NCBI GenBank assembly: GCA_009602725.1
Contig: WELB01000001.1
Coordinates: 834,455 to 861,118, forward strand
From: Spirogloea muscicola
Taxonomy: Eukaryota; Streptophyta; Zygnematophyceae; Spirogloeales; Spirogloeaceae
DNA: 26,664 nucleotides
Reading direction: 5' to 3'
Made by a program: the position numbers and the translations under genes
Notes under the pieces: generated by a model
Seen by the model: only the letters and a program-made list of their open reading frames with translations
Databases searched by the model: none
Told to the model about the DNA's origin: nothing
Shown here: positions 1 to 9,836 of the stretch, piece by piece
Position numbering within the stretch: the first letter of the stretch is position 1
How the letters are laid out: every line of letters starts with the position of its first letter

Positions 1-31
1 GCAGGCGGCGGCGGCGGCGGCGGCGGCGGCG
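1..31 (+). repeat. GGC trinucleotide run (poly-Gly)
   Basis: About nine GGC units at the left edge, inside the first visible exon of the DUF3054 gene, where they encode a glycine run. Confidence 0.7.
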
Positions 32-1713
32 CCCGCTGCCTAGGAGCCGGCGACGCGCCACGCCCGCCGCCGCCGGGGGCGGCCGAGGCGCCGCTGGTGC
101 CCGTGGAGGACGAGCGAGTGTCGTGGGAGGGGGTTGCCAAGGTCGAGCGCGACGGCGGCCCCGGCGGCGGCGGCGGCGCCTCTGCGCCCTGGCTGTGAGC
201 TGCTGCCCTTCGACCCTCCACTTATCTTTTTCACTCATTTACTTAAATGCGCATGGTCGTCTTCTTCGGCATTAGGAACTACCGCATCCTCTAGCGAGAG
301 TAATGGAGGCCGACCGGCAATGCCTGCGCTTTGCCATCTGCAATGGCAAGTCCTTCTACAGTGCCAAGTCGTAATTGCTGCAATGTGATCTCTTGTTTCA
401 TAAGGCGCATTGCCCTCTTAGCTGGTGGCGACTTGGCCGCCATCCTGGCATTTGCTGCCATTGGGAGGCTTTCGCATGGTGGCCTTGCCCTCGACTGGGA
501 GCTCTTCCAAACTGCAGACCCCTTCATCGCTGGTGAGCTTGCACCTGGTCGAGGCATGGACTTCCATGTCCTGGTAACTTCTCTGAGAGTGTAACAGTCC
601 GAAGGTGTTGACTGTTATTGGGTGTAACGCAAGTTTTGGCGAGTCCAGGATTTAGGCTTTACATAACAACGGGCCCAGTACACGCATAGTGTACCCACTG
701 TGCCTGTTATGCTCTGCACTCACTAGCGTCCCGCAAGCCATTGTTGCATGCTATAGAATGCGGCTATCATTGAGTCTACAGTGCTCTTAGGCACTCGCGC
801 TACACCAGCGTGCTGGTCGTGCATTAGCCCAGGCTAATGGCTTCCGTGGGGGTGGTTTGGCTCCTCAGTATAGCTTGTCAGATATGCATGTGCTCACTCG
901 GGGATATTAGTGTCCCCCTTAGCCAGCTCATTACCCAGTCAATAGGACATTGTAAGGCTAGAATTGGCCTCCCATTCAATTTCATGCGCACCGCGCGCCT
1001 TCTCTCTACACTCACACAAGTCTGGGGTCATAGACACTCAGCACACGGGGCCATGAGCTGCAGGCATGGCGTGGTGTGCTCTCTACAGGATGGGTGGCAG
1101 CAGCATACTTTGTTGGCGACTACAGGCCCGACATTGCTCCTCCGCCGAGCTCTGGCGGCAAAATCTTGAATGCATTTAAGACATGGGCCACAGGAGTGCC
1201 CGTGAGAACCCACATCCTTGAATTGTTGCAGACTATCCCATGCTTCGATATCGTGGGAGGCCTGTATCTCTTGTAGCTCCCAGAATCTTAGGTTTGCATG
1301 GCAGCAGTATGGACGTATACAAGAAAGATGGTGTTGCAATTGGCGCCTTGGCAAGCGCCTCTACCTTCCTGCTATAGGGACCAGAGACAGCATCCGCTTG
1401 CAGCAAGCCTACTGCGTGCCTTGACCGCAGGACTTGAGCATTTTGCATGCATCCACTTGTGCAGCTGGGATTGGCGATTCGTGGGCTGAGGAAGGGCCAG
1501 GTTCCGCCTACACCCTTCATCCTGGTGACCATTGGTAGCACCCTCGTGCTCCTCGTCGGCTGGCGCGCAGCACTGGCGGCAGTTACTGGTGGGTCTGACA
1601 AGCAGCGGAAGGCCACTGACCGCAGCGGCAACTTCCTTGAGTTTTTCCAGGTGATGCAGTCAGACCCCAAACCCCCTGTGACTGAAACCTGGAAGGGTGC
1701 AAGAAGATTCTAG
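1..1713 (+). CDS. DUF3054 family membrane protein, 5' partial
   Basis: Exons 1-194, 405-532, 1089-1201 and 1465-1713 join in phase (intron phases 2, 1, 0), stop TAG at 1711. The first exon is a Gly/Pro/acidic leader that could end a chloroplast transit region; its start lies outside the window. The joined core has the order I know for plant and bacterial DUF3054: LLAGGDLAAILAFAAIGR, SHGG, TADPFIAGW, AYFVGDYRPD, TWATGVP, then PPTPFILVTIGS and LLVGWRAALA. Hydrophobic stretches suggest about four membrane helices. Function is unknown; the plant members I recall look plastid-targeted, which is inference here. Each junction restores a conserved motif, for example FIAG|W across intron 2. The tail after FFQ (about 1650) is unlike the family's and may include a further unspliced intron. 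Intron 2 (533-1088) carries one copy of the dispersed repeat. Confidence 0.85.
868..1007 (+). repeat. Dispersed direct repeat, copy A
   Basis: 140 bases in intron 2 of the DUF3054 gene, nearly identical to 9002-9142 in the same orientation. By eye the two differ at five substitutions and one single-base indel. Both begin at GTATAGCTTGTCAGATATGC and end in CGCGCGCCTTCTCTCT. The flanks are unrelated, so the edges are sharp. Each copy holds a small hairpin (GGGGA ... TCCCC, 905-918 side). No coding potential and no obvious terminal inverted repeats. Probably a short non-autonomous mobile element; class unknown. Confidence 0.85.
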
Positions 1714-2469
1714 AGAGTAACAAGCTCATCAGAGACACTAAAAACCCTGGAAACCTTCCAAGTCAAGGCCAACGTAATGTCTGAGATGGCTTGTTTCATA
1801 GTATGAAACTGGTTACCTCATACAAGCCATTTGACAATGTGCAGCTCTTATCCTCGCTTGTGAGGAGGTGGTGACACACTCTACTTGAAGAGGCTTCAGA
1901 ACGTGGTTGTCTGATGAGCTCTCAGCACTTGCTTGATTATACAGTTGGGCTAATCACCCGCCCATTATGCAACTTGATTTGACTTGCTGTCTGAGCAGAG
2001 CAGGGCTGACTGGAGTCTCTAACCATCACTTCTTCGCCACTGGACGGGACTCGACCACATAGCTTAGACTGGATGTGGATGCTGGTCCAACTTTGACGAG
2101 AGATATTTTGGCATCATCACCTATTATGTCGGCTTCTGCAAAGAGTTAGAGAGCAATGGTAGAAGACGTAGTTAGTATTGCTTTCGCAGGTCGAAAGCGA
2201 CGAAGCTCAGCAAAGCTGATCGGCAGCAGGCTGTTTGCCCTCAGGATGCTGGTATTTCTGGGGAAGCGGCCAATGGGACCTAGACGTGCAAGGGCAGGAC
2301 AGAGCTTTTAATATGAGATTATGCTGCCTTGTACCTAGTGTACCCCATTGTGCACTTGTAAGAGGGCCATGAGCTGGCACTTATACCCTGCATCAAGAGT
2401 TTTTGTGATACGCCGCACGAATGCTTGAGGTAAGTCCACAAGTTTACAATACCTCGTCAAGTACTCCAG
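1714..2469. other. Intergenic stretch, no gene recognised
   Basis: Downstream of the DUF3054 stop. Frames are broken on both strands and nothing resembles a known protein. It holds a hairpin-forming sequence at 1786-1830 and a TGTAA at 2357-2361 that could be the DUF3054 poly(A) signal, although the implied 3' UTR of about 640 bases is long. Confidence 0.5.
1786..1830. repeat. Inverted repeat with inner palindrome
   Basis: ATGGCTTGT at 1786-1794 is matched by ACAAGCCAT at 1822-1830. Next to the left arm sits the palindrome TTTCATA-G-TATGAAA (1794-1808). Could be a foldback remnant or chance; no flanking duplication seen. Confidence 0.4.
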
Positions 2470-2721
2470 CAAATCACCTTGGCAACTTGCCAGCGAGAAG
2501 AGCACAGCGCCTTCAAGAGGGCAGATGACGGCTCACAGAGAGCGATCAGGGAAGGGGAGTGGACAGAAGGGCGTGATGTCAGAGAATCCAGAGATCCACT
2601 GGTGCTGCAGCTGGCAGGCTCAGTAAAAGAAAGAAGTGGCTCTCCCAATTGGGGCAAGGGCTCTGAAAAGCCAGCCCGAAAAAAAAAGAGAATTGACAAA
2701 GGTTCGAAGGGTAAAAGGTAA
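2470..2721 (+). other. Possible basic terminal exon (unrecognised)
   Basis: After a candidate acceptor (ACTCCAG, ends 2469) an open frame of 83 codons runs to TAA at 2719. It is strongly charged and ends in a Lys/Arg-rich tail (KKKRIDKGSKGKR), which could act as a nuclear or RNA-binding tail. An upstream GTAAGT at 2430 could be a matching donor. However, a second frame through the same bases is also open for about 50 codons, no upstream exons were found and no family is recognised. Could be chance. Confidence 0.2.
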
Positions 2722-2876
2722 CGCAGCCCACAATAGCAGGCTACTGATCTAAACCTCCGATGGGTCTTGAAGCTCAGGTCGCAAATCCTTGGTCGATGAG
2801 AGCCTGGCAACTTGGGCATCCGGAGTCTGGAACAAACAGCGCATCACGAATCAGGGGTCCAGACCTGGATTCAAAG

Positions 2877-3272
2877 CTATCTTCCATCTGAATTGTTGTC
2901 GGGGTTGAAGAACCCGAAGTATGGAACTCCAGTACGGCGGCGTCGGTGTGCCCGAAGGGGGTCCTGAGCCAGGTGCTTGGTGTCAGGGATTCCAGGGTTC
3001 AGGTGCTTGTTTGGGAAAAACAGCTCGGTTGGGGTTCTGGTGGTGGCAGATCGTCTTCTGCTGGGGCCCTGACCTCCAACGTGGCCCTTTGGGCGGCTTC
3101 CTGCACAACCTGGGGCCGGCCGGGAGCCGTCGCCACGCGGAGGAGGCAGCTGCCCAGGGCGTCTGTGCTGCGAGATTCCGCAGAAACAGGTGGTAGCCGA
3201 GCGAGGGGCTGAGAAAATTGGCAAAGTAAAGAACGAACGAAAGTTTTCGGCCTTCAGAGACGCCACGTCTGT
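2877..3272. other. GC-rich island, open on the minus strand, unassigned
   Basis: Clearly GC-richer than its surroundings. The minus strand stays open across it into the adjacent CT repeat and gives a Pro/Arg/Gly-rich reading without recognisable domains; the plus strand also has frames of about 90 codons. The abrupt change in composition suggests a fragment of a repeat or transposon, but I recognise no transposase, reverse transcriptase or terminal repeat. Confidence 0.3.
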
Positions 3273-3560
<288 letters not shown>

Positions 3561-3642
3561 GAGAGGACTATGGAAGCGGTAGAGGAGAGGAGGTAGAAGA
3601 GAGGAGGGTCTCACGTGGCTTGGTGTTGTGTGCTTTGCACTC

Positions 3643-4750
3643 TTAAGCTGGCCTTTGATATTTGGCATACACATATGATCTGTTGAAGCAGTTGCTGGCG
3701 GTGATAACATGTGTGTAATTTGGTACAGTGCTGACGCTGGGCGCTGGGGCATACAATGGGCCAACCATGTAGTTATATGAGACATCTATCCAGATCAGCT
3801 TGGGATGCACATATGGTGCAAGTAATGTCCTGGGGAATCCTCCCTGGAAGTTGTTGTGAGAGACGTTGCTGTCACATGGAAAAGCGACTGATGCTCAGCC
3901 GTGGTCAAGCGATCAAAATTTTTGTGCTGCTCAGCAAGTTGCAAAGAGCAGTATGGTCGTGACTGCAGAAGGGCGTGTCTGTGACTCAGGGTCTTCTGTT
4001 GCTGTTGGAGGGAGTTAGCCAACTCACAACTTCTCCAGGTCCTTCAAGCCTGGACTTCCAAAGTGCATCCAAAGCGTCCCATAAAACCTGTTCCCTGCCA
4101 AATTTCTGCACAGCAGTGGCAGGCTTACTGAGATTGGCAGTGGTTACATGGAGATAGTATCGAAGAAAAGCATACTCCATCAAGTCCTGCTTGTGACCTT
4201 GTTGCAACTCCATGATGGCTTTCCCAGACCTCGATGTCTCTTGCTACTTGTGAAGCAGAGGAGAATAGACAATCAGAAAGAGACGTCTTCTACTTACACA
4301 TCAGGACCTGATGACAATGTCAGTTGGCACGTGCAATAAACACCGATGTTCAGCAAATCTGCTGTCTACTCTGCACGGCGGGCTTCAGCAGTGGAGCATA
4401 CATGACTTGCAACTTCGAGCAGTATATGAGTTCTTCGGGGAAGAAATCGGCCGCAAATTTGTTGTGTGAAAGGTCGCTGTATGACCAGATTACATTTACA
4501 TTTAACTTTACGTCAGCACTTGGGATGGCAAAGCATCAGCTCAGCCATGAGTTGCATGTAAAACCTGCACCACTCATATAGTACTTAGCAAGCCAGATTG
4601 CACTTGCTACTTCAAGAAGATCAATATAGTGAAAGGAACAGGTACAAAGCTTACAAGTGTGTCAGATTGGTTGCATAGTAGCCTCCATCTTTTGAGAAGA
4701 CAGCAAAGGGAGGGGGAATATAGCCAGTCAAGTTATTGTGCGCTACTTGG
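3643..4750 (-). CDS. Plant-type leucine-rich-repeat protein, 3' exons only
   Basis: Four minus-strand exons: 4750-4655, 4476-4411, 4105-4028 and 3868-3643 (TAA at 3645-3643). Each carries one repeat of the extracellular plant type: AHNNLTGYIPPPF, DLSHNKFAADFFP, NLAGNRFYGTLW, FNVSHNNFQGGFP and then DVSYNYMVGPLY, followed by a cap with SNCFNRSY and a short tail. All joins are phase 2 at the same repeat position, as in many plant LRR genes. The intron 4410-4106 appears to use a GC donor. No transmembrane helix or kinase follows, so the visible part resembles a secreted LRR protein or the C-terminal end of a receptor-like protein; ligand unknown. The upstream acceptor at 4751 needs an earlier exon, but only 117 bases remain before the N at 4868 and none fits. 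The gene is therefore truncated by an assembly gap, or is a remnant. Confidence 0.75.
4106..4410 (-). other. Probable GC-AG intron in the LRR gene
   Basis: Read on the minus strand the donor is TT|GCAAGT and the acceptor TGTGCAG|A. Only this join keeps phase 2, matching the introns on both sides, and gives KLNLAGNRF with Leu, Leu, Asn and Phe in the right repeat positions. The nearest GT (GTCATG, four bases on) gives the wrong phase. Confidence 0.65.
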
Positions 4751-4867
4751 CTGCGACACAAGAGACGCACATCTCTCGTGAGGTGTGTTGACGGCCTCAA
4801 CGACAAGTATCATTCTCTGTGACGCAAAAAGAAAGCGGCTGCTGATATGAAAGAATCGGCTGTGAAA

Positions 4868-4868
4868 N
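4868..4868. other. N: probable assembly gap of unknown size
   Basis: A single undetermined base. To its left the sequence is AT-richer and ends in a 5'-truncated LRR gene; to its right it turns at once to very GC-rich coding sequence that starts inside a coiled coil. The two genes diverge from this point and both lack their 5' ends. A gap placeholder fits better than one unread base. Confidence 0.6.
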
Positions 4869-6529
4869 GGAGGGCCTGGCGGCGCTGCGGGACGTCGTGG
4901 AGTACGTCAAGGCCGAGAACGCGGCGCTGCGAGGCGGCATCCAGGAGATGGCGGAGAAGGGCCGCCTGGCTCTGGAGGAGGTCGACGCGCTGCACGGGCG
5001 CCTCGCTGCCGAGCGCGAGGCCGCCTCTGCTGCCACGGCCGCCGCCGTCGCCGCCCGCGCCGCTGCCGAGGGCCTGCGGCTGGAGCTGGCGGCTGCGCTG
5101 CACGAGCTGGCAACAGTGAAGGAGCACGGAACTGCAGCCGAGTCTGCAGCTGCGGCGGCTGAGGCAGCCCGGTGTGCGGTGGTCACAGCAGCCGAGGTGG
5201 CGGTGGCGGAAGGGGCTGCTGCGGCAGCGGCGCTGGCGGTGGCGCAGGGAGCTGCTGCTTCGCTCCAAGCGGAGCTCAGAGCGGCGCGCGAGGACGCAGA
5301 GGCGCTGCGTGAGGAGCGGGACGCGGTGGCTGCAGCGGCAGCCTCGGCCGGCGGACGTGCGGTGGCTCTGTCTGCGGAGCTGGCTGCGGCACGTGCAGCC
5401 GCCGCCGCGGCACGCGAGGAGGCCCAGGACCTGCGCGACGAGGTGGAGGAGCTGCGTGCGGAGGCGGCGGAGGCGGCCGACCTGGTGACGCATGCGGTCG
5501 CCGAGAGCGAGGCCGGTGAGACGTCCGTCGCCGCCCTGAGGGCGGAGAACTCGTCCCTGCGAGAAGGTGCTTGGGCTGCCGCGCAGCGCGCAGCCGCAGC
5601 TGTCGATGGCCGCGAAGACGACGCTGCCGAGCTCGAAGCGCTGCGCGTGGAGGCTGCCGCACTGAGAGAGCGCCTGCGTGCCTCCGACGGGGCGGTTGCC
5701 GCTGCCGAGGGCCTGCGCGTCGAGCTCGAGAGCACGCGTGCCGAGGGGGCGGCGCTGCGCCGCGAGGTGGACGCGCTCGGCCGCCTCGGTGGCGGCGCGC
5801 TCGACGTCGCCTGGCTGCGCAAGGAGCTGCAGCACCTGTCCTCCGAGAACGGCGCTCTGCGCTCCGCACTGCGTGACCTCGCTCTGCGCCTCGCTGAGGA
5901 GGGCCCTGCGCGCCTTGAAGAGGCGGACGGACTCCGCGCAGCCGCAGCGGTTGCCGCTGCCCGCGCCACTGCTGCGGACTCCCGTGCTGCTGCCGCCGAG
6001 GACCGTGCCCGGGCCTCCACCTGCAAGGCCGCAAAGGTCTGTGGAGCTGCCGCCCATTAACCTCCTTGCGCCGTTGCCGCCGAAAGTGACTGCCAGCCAC
6101 CTGGCCCTCTCAATGTGCCGCCAACTTGCGTCCTGACTCTTGCTCTGGCCCTGGCTGCATGCTCAGCTGTATGTGAAGCTATCGGCGGCGCAGGCGCGCA
6201 TCGCGCTGCTCAAAAGTGCGTCGCTCCACGCTGCCGAGCTCTCTGCTGCACGTCGGGAGCCGCCGGTGCTCAAGGCAGAGATTCATAGCGAAGCACCGGC
6301 TGTCAGCGCCGCTGCCGCCGTACCCGCCACAGGCCTTGTTGTGGCCTCCCCTGTGAAGCAGCTGCGAGAGCCTGCGCCAGCGGCGGTGGTGAAGGTGGGC
6401 GTGGAGGAACCAAGGCCTGAGGCGGGCGCCATGAAAGGGCCCACTGAAGTGGTTCTCGATAATAAACATTCCGTGTCAAATGGCACTGTGGATGTCCTCA
6501 CCACTGCGATGCAGGAGGTGGGGGCGTGA
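4869..6529 (+). CDS. Ala/Glu-rich coiled-coil protein, 5' end unresolved
   Basis: Exons 4869-6036 and 6167-6529 (TGA at 6527) join in phase 0, giving CKAAK|LYVKLSAAQ. Exon 1 is one long heptad-type coiled coil of about 390 residues, very rich in Ala, Glu, Arg and Leu, with motifs such as VEYVKAENAALRGG, AALRAENSSLREG and LQHLSSENGALRSALRDL. Exon 2 continues the helix briefly, then becomes a Pro/Ala/Val-rich, probably disordered tail. No motor, ATPase, SMC hinge or membrane segment is visible, so a structural or scaffolding role (centrosome, flagellar root, Golgi tether) is only a guess. The frame is open back to the N at 4868. In another frame an ATG at 4847 (MKESAVK) precedes the N and could be the true start if the N hides a frame-changing number of bases. 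Third positions are strongly GC-biased. Confidence 0.6.
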
Positions 6530-6671
6530 TCGGTGCTCGCTGGGACGTTCGTCAGCTCCACGCCAATCAAGTAGGGACCCGGCGAGGGAGCTGCCCTCAA
6601 CCAACGGCCAGCTCTGCTGGACAGGCTTGCAGGCGACCAGACGACCTTACCCCCGACTTTGACACCAAGTG

Positions 6672-6676
6672 TTACA
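6672..6676 (-). terminator. Candidate poly(A) signal TGTAA (DUF218 gene)
   Basis: TTACA on the plus strand, about 370 bases past the minus-strand stop at 7048. Chance occurrence not excluded. Confidence 0.3.
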
Positions 6677-6776
6677 AGTTTCTTTCGATGGCTCCACACT
6701 CGATTCGGTTACTGACACTCCTTCCTAGAAATTACTGATCTACACCCTTGACCAGTTCTTATGGACGTTTTTGCAA

Positions 6777-6781
6777 TGTAA
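6777..6781 (+). terminator. Candidate poly(A) signal TGTAA (coiled-coil gene)
   Basis: TGTAA about 250 bases after the stop at 6529. This pentamer is the common green-algal poly(A) signal, but it is short enough to occur by chance. Confidence 0.35.
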
Positions 6782-7047
6782 ATATCTGGGTGTGACCTTG
6801 CCCTTTGCTCGGAGCCAGCCTGCCCGGCCTGCTACCTGCATTCTCGACTGCCAGCCATCTTTGGTCTGCTCCGATGTTTCCAGCCGTACTCCTCCACGTC
6901 AAGGAAGTGAAAAGGGCAGTTCGTCTATGAGGACAGGGCTGGGTGCAGCGACCACCATTGCCTCCACAACCTCCATGCACACGGTGCGTTTAACCAGCAG
7001 CCAAGGGACAGGCAGAATGCATCACAAGAAGCGCCACTCCGAGAACA

Positions 7048-8742
7048 TCAGGACCATGGCAATGGGGTCCTAATTCTGGCAGCATTGGCACTGCGATCAC
7101 AGTGTGCAAATAGAATGCCCAGCTCGGGACAGCCGCGAGGGTAGGGCAGCGTGCGTGCAAACGGGTTGCGCATCACGCGCTTGCCGTGCAGAGCTTCGGA
7201 GCAGCCGAAGGGATCATACGCAAAGGCCGCAACGGTACGGCGTTCTCCCACCTTGGCACTAAGCCGGTTGCTGGCAGTCACCGGCGTGCCGATGAAGTGG
7301 AAACGTGCTGCTGGGAAGCCGAGCGCCTCACGGTGCAACTCCGCAAAGCGCGTCCGCTTGAAGTCGTAGCTCACGACCTACCACACCAGTCCAGCTTCTG
7401 GAAGTCAGGGTGTAGGATTGTACAACATAGGTACTGAGCGAGCACCCAATTCTCAAGCGCCGGGCGGCAGCTGCTGATGTGGTGCTGCCGAGCACGATGG
7501 GCATGGCCGTAGTGGGCACAGCACACACCGTGATGTTGTTGGGGTAGGCGCCGGTAAGCTCATGGAAGCGGCAGATGCTAAAGAGCAGGTTCTCAAGGCT
7601 GTCGCGAGCAAACTCCTCTGTCAGCGCTCGTGCCGCCACCTCAGGCTGACCTGCTCCGCAGCAGCCACGACGCAAAGGCTGCAAACATCAACAGCAGAGG
7701 CCTGTTGTTGTGCCGCAGCTGCCATCCAAGACCACTGTGGCGAGGGGGGTGGGGGTGCAGGTGAGACGGCGGCGGGTGGCGCCGGCGCCTCACCAAACCA
7801 GTCGAGGGTGTCGGCGACCTTCCAGTAGCTCTGGGCCTCGGAGCGAGGGCCAGCCGCAGAGCGCGTCTGCCCGCCGCTGAACATCAGCAGCGCAGCACTG
7901 TCGCCGGCAGCAGCCTCCACGCCCGTGCGGATGTGCTCCACAAACGTCGCCGCCTGCCCGGCCAGCCGCTGCAAACCTCCAGCAGCCCCACATATGGGGG
8001 AGGGGGCTTCAGTGGACACACGAGTGCAATGGCGGCAGCATGCGTCAAGGACAGAGGCAATCTTGGCCACCAGGGCCGGTAGCTGATGGCAGCTCCAGCT
8101 AAGGACGGGGAGATTCATGACTGTCATGGCTAGGATCACTGTATGTTCCAGGATTGCCAGAAGAGCTACAACCAGCAATTACATGCATGCAGGCACCTGG
8201 TAGGGCTCCAGGAACCACGAGTCCTCGCTCGAGGCGCTGCCGCAGCGCCGGCTGACGTACACGGCGTGGCCCGCCACCATGACCAGGTTGCGCAGGTGGG
8301 CGTAGGGGTACGGGCTGCCGTCGCCCACCTCGGCAGTCGCCGCCACCGTCGTCAGCGGGAGCTCCCCGGCGCCTCCCACTGGCCGCAGCTCTCGTGCGAC
8401 GACGAGCCCCACGACCATAAGACCTGTGTCGCAACCCACAATTGTGTCAAACGCAAATCTATTGAAGCTGGTGGCGCCAGTAACGATCATACATGCGTTT
8501 ATGGGCTCTGGCAGATGGAGTCAGCTGCGACGGCGGCGGCGGTGGCACTGACCGAGGAGCAGCCCGGCGAGCCACAGGAAGCGGCGGGGGAGGCGGCGCC
8601 CGCCGACTAGCATGGCCGCACGGCGCGCCGCGGCCCCCCGGCGCAGCCGACCTCCGCCGACGCCGCCGCCGCCAAAGCCAAAGCCGGCTTCGACGTCAAG
8701 CCCCTCCAGATCCTTGAGACGCGCCCCGCTGCCCCAGCTCAT
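7048..8742 (-). CDS. DUF218 (YdcF-like) membrane-anchored protein
   Basis: Five exons: 8742-8553, 8423-8197, 7968-7794, 7650-7529 and 7377-7048 (TGA). Phases 1, 0, 1, 0 all match and give 347 residues from the ATG at 8742; ATG 8613 is an alternative start. The first junction builds a signal anchor ([18 protein letters not shown]) near residue 65. Then come [90 protein letters not shown] and LPYPRGCPE. This is the motif series I know from the eukaryotic DUF218 proteins of fungi and plants, related to bacterial YdcF. Their reaction is not established; SGG and the Arg/Glu-rich centre look like a nucleotide- or phosphate-binding site. Probably anchored in ER or Golgi with the domain in the lumen (inference). 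The N-terminus is Gly-rich and encoded beside a CCG repeat. Confidence 0.87.
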
Positions 8743-8765
8743 GGGGCGGCCGCCTCCCAGCAAGT

Positions 8766-8767
<2 letters not shown>

Positions 8768-8796
<29 letters not shown>
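8768..8796. repeat. CCG trinucleotide microsatellite
   Basis: A run of CCA/CCG/GCC units just upstream of the DUF218 start codon on the minus strand, in the probable 5' UTR. Confidence 0.8.
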
Positions 8797-9836
8797 ACTG
8801 CCGCTGTTGGGCTGCTTGTCAAGCTACGACGTCGGGCTACTGTCACCGTCAACGGCAGCCTGCAAGTGCCGCACCAGAGTCAGGCACTGGGCAGGCACTG
8901 CGCCGCAGGTCCGTTAACTGGGTGAGCAGCAGTGTCGAACATGGCAGCAATACTGCTCGCATTGCTCGCCCGAATGAAACAACCAGAAAGAAGCCTCCTT
9001 CGTATAGCTTGTCAGATATGCATGTGCTCACTCGGGGATATTAGCGTCCCCCTTAGCCAGCTCATTACCCAGTTAACAGGACATTTGTAAGGCTAGAATT
9101 GGCCTCCCTTTCAATCTCATGCGCACCGCGCGCCTTCTCTCTCTTCGTGGACAGGACTGTCACCGGAATGAGTGGGTGGTGATGACGTAGCGAAGATGCT
9201 TGGCATACCAGAGTGGCCACTATGGATGACCACATCGTATCCCAAGTCAAGAGCTGCAAGTAGAATCAGCAGGAAACTTCGACCAGAGCACTGCCTTATG
9301 GCCCCATGTCGTTCAGTCAAGAGTCCACATTTGCGACATACATCCTGCTGAAAGAACCCTCAAGACCCATGAATCGTGGGCATGACAAGTAGAGCTTCTC
9401 CTACAGTAAAGGCCAGTCCTCTGTCTGGACATTAATGTCATTGCACTTTCTATCTACCGAGCTGCATGGTCAGGGGCGATTGCCATATTGCGCCGCATGG
9501 GCCTGTGCAGAAGCAGGGTGTCAGATTCTGTCCGCACCAACACCTCAACCTCAGAGGCGCAACAGCCTCCCCAGATGCTCAAGCAAGCTCGGGCCTTGCG
9601 CTAGCAATTTAATCTACAAGGGCGCGCACGGCGCTACTCCAATGTTGCTCTTGCTACAGGGTCTTGCTAAAAAATTGGCCTCTGATGGGCATGCCTATGC
9701 CAAGAATGATAATAAGCCGCCGCATGCTAAAGCGACGCCAAGACCAAAGCACTTGCATCTAAAAAAGCCCAATGGCGACAAAGGAGCGGCGTAGCACAAT
9801 GAGCTTCGAGGAACCATTGAGTGGCCTTGCCTCTGG
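8797..9836. other. Intergenic region between DUF218 and ETR genes
   Basis: Apart from repeat copy B (9002-9142) I see no gene. The right part probably holds the 3' UTR of the receptor gene, which ends at 9837. A plus-strand frame at 9435-9794 is open for 119 codons but has no recognisable domain, typical low-information composition and no splice partner. No TGTAA on the minus strand was found within 700 bases of the receptor stop. Confidence 0.5.
9002..9142 (+). repeat. Dispersed direct repeat, copy B
   Basis: 141 bases, about 96% identical by eye to 868-1007 and in the same orientation, here in intergenic DNA. One extra T (CATTTGTAA against CATTGTAA) and five substitutions separate the copies. 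Identity stops sharply on both sides. Confidence 0.85.

Larger units (their letters stand above)
6530..7047. other. Convergent 3' UTR region
   Basis: Lies between the stop of the coiled-coil gene (+) and that of the DUF218 gene (-). No coding exon recognised. TGTAA at 6777-6781 suits the plus-strand gene and its complement at 6672-6676 the minus-strand gene, which would make the two transcripts overlap at their 3' ends. Confidence 0.4.

Noticed and set aside
1-198. Reading the left edge as a terminal exon ending at TGA 196-198
   Set aside because: GTGAGC at 195 is a good donor, and splicing to 405 gives an in-phase join straight into the DUF3054 core.
900-925. Hairpin GGGGATATTAGTGTCCCC in the dispersed repeat as a rolling-circle origin
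   Set aside because: Resemblance to a geminivirus-type origin is superficial: the loop lacks the nonanucleotide, and there is no Rep gene or typical helitron end.
2690-2900. tRNA-like B-box sequences (GGTTCGAAGG near 2700, GGATTCAAAG near 2868)
   Set aside because: No matching A box, acceptor stem or cloverleaf at the correct spacing.
4797-6100. Long minus-strand and off-frame plus-strand frames rich in Ala, Arg and Ser across the coiled-coil exon
   Set aside because: They are shadows of GC-rich coding sequence. Only one plus frame gives regular heptads and a phase-matched splice to the next exon.
9435-9794. 119-codon plus-strand frame
   Set aside because: No recognisable domain and no splice partners; it lies where the receptor's 3' UTR should be.
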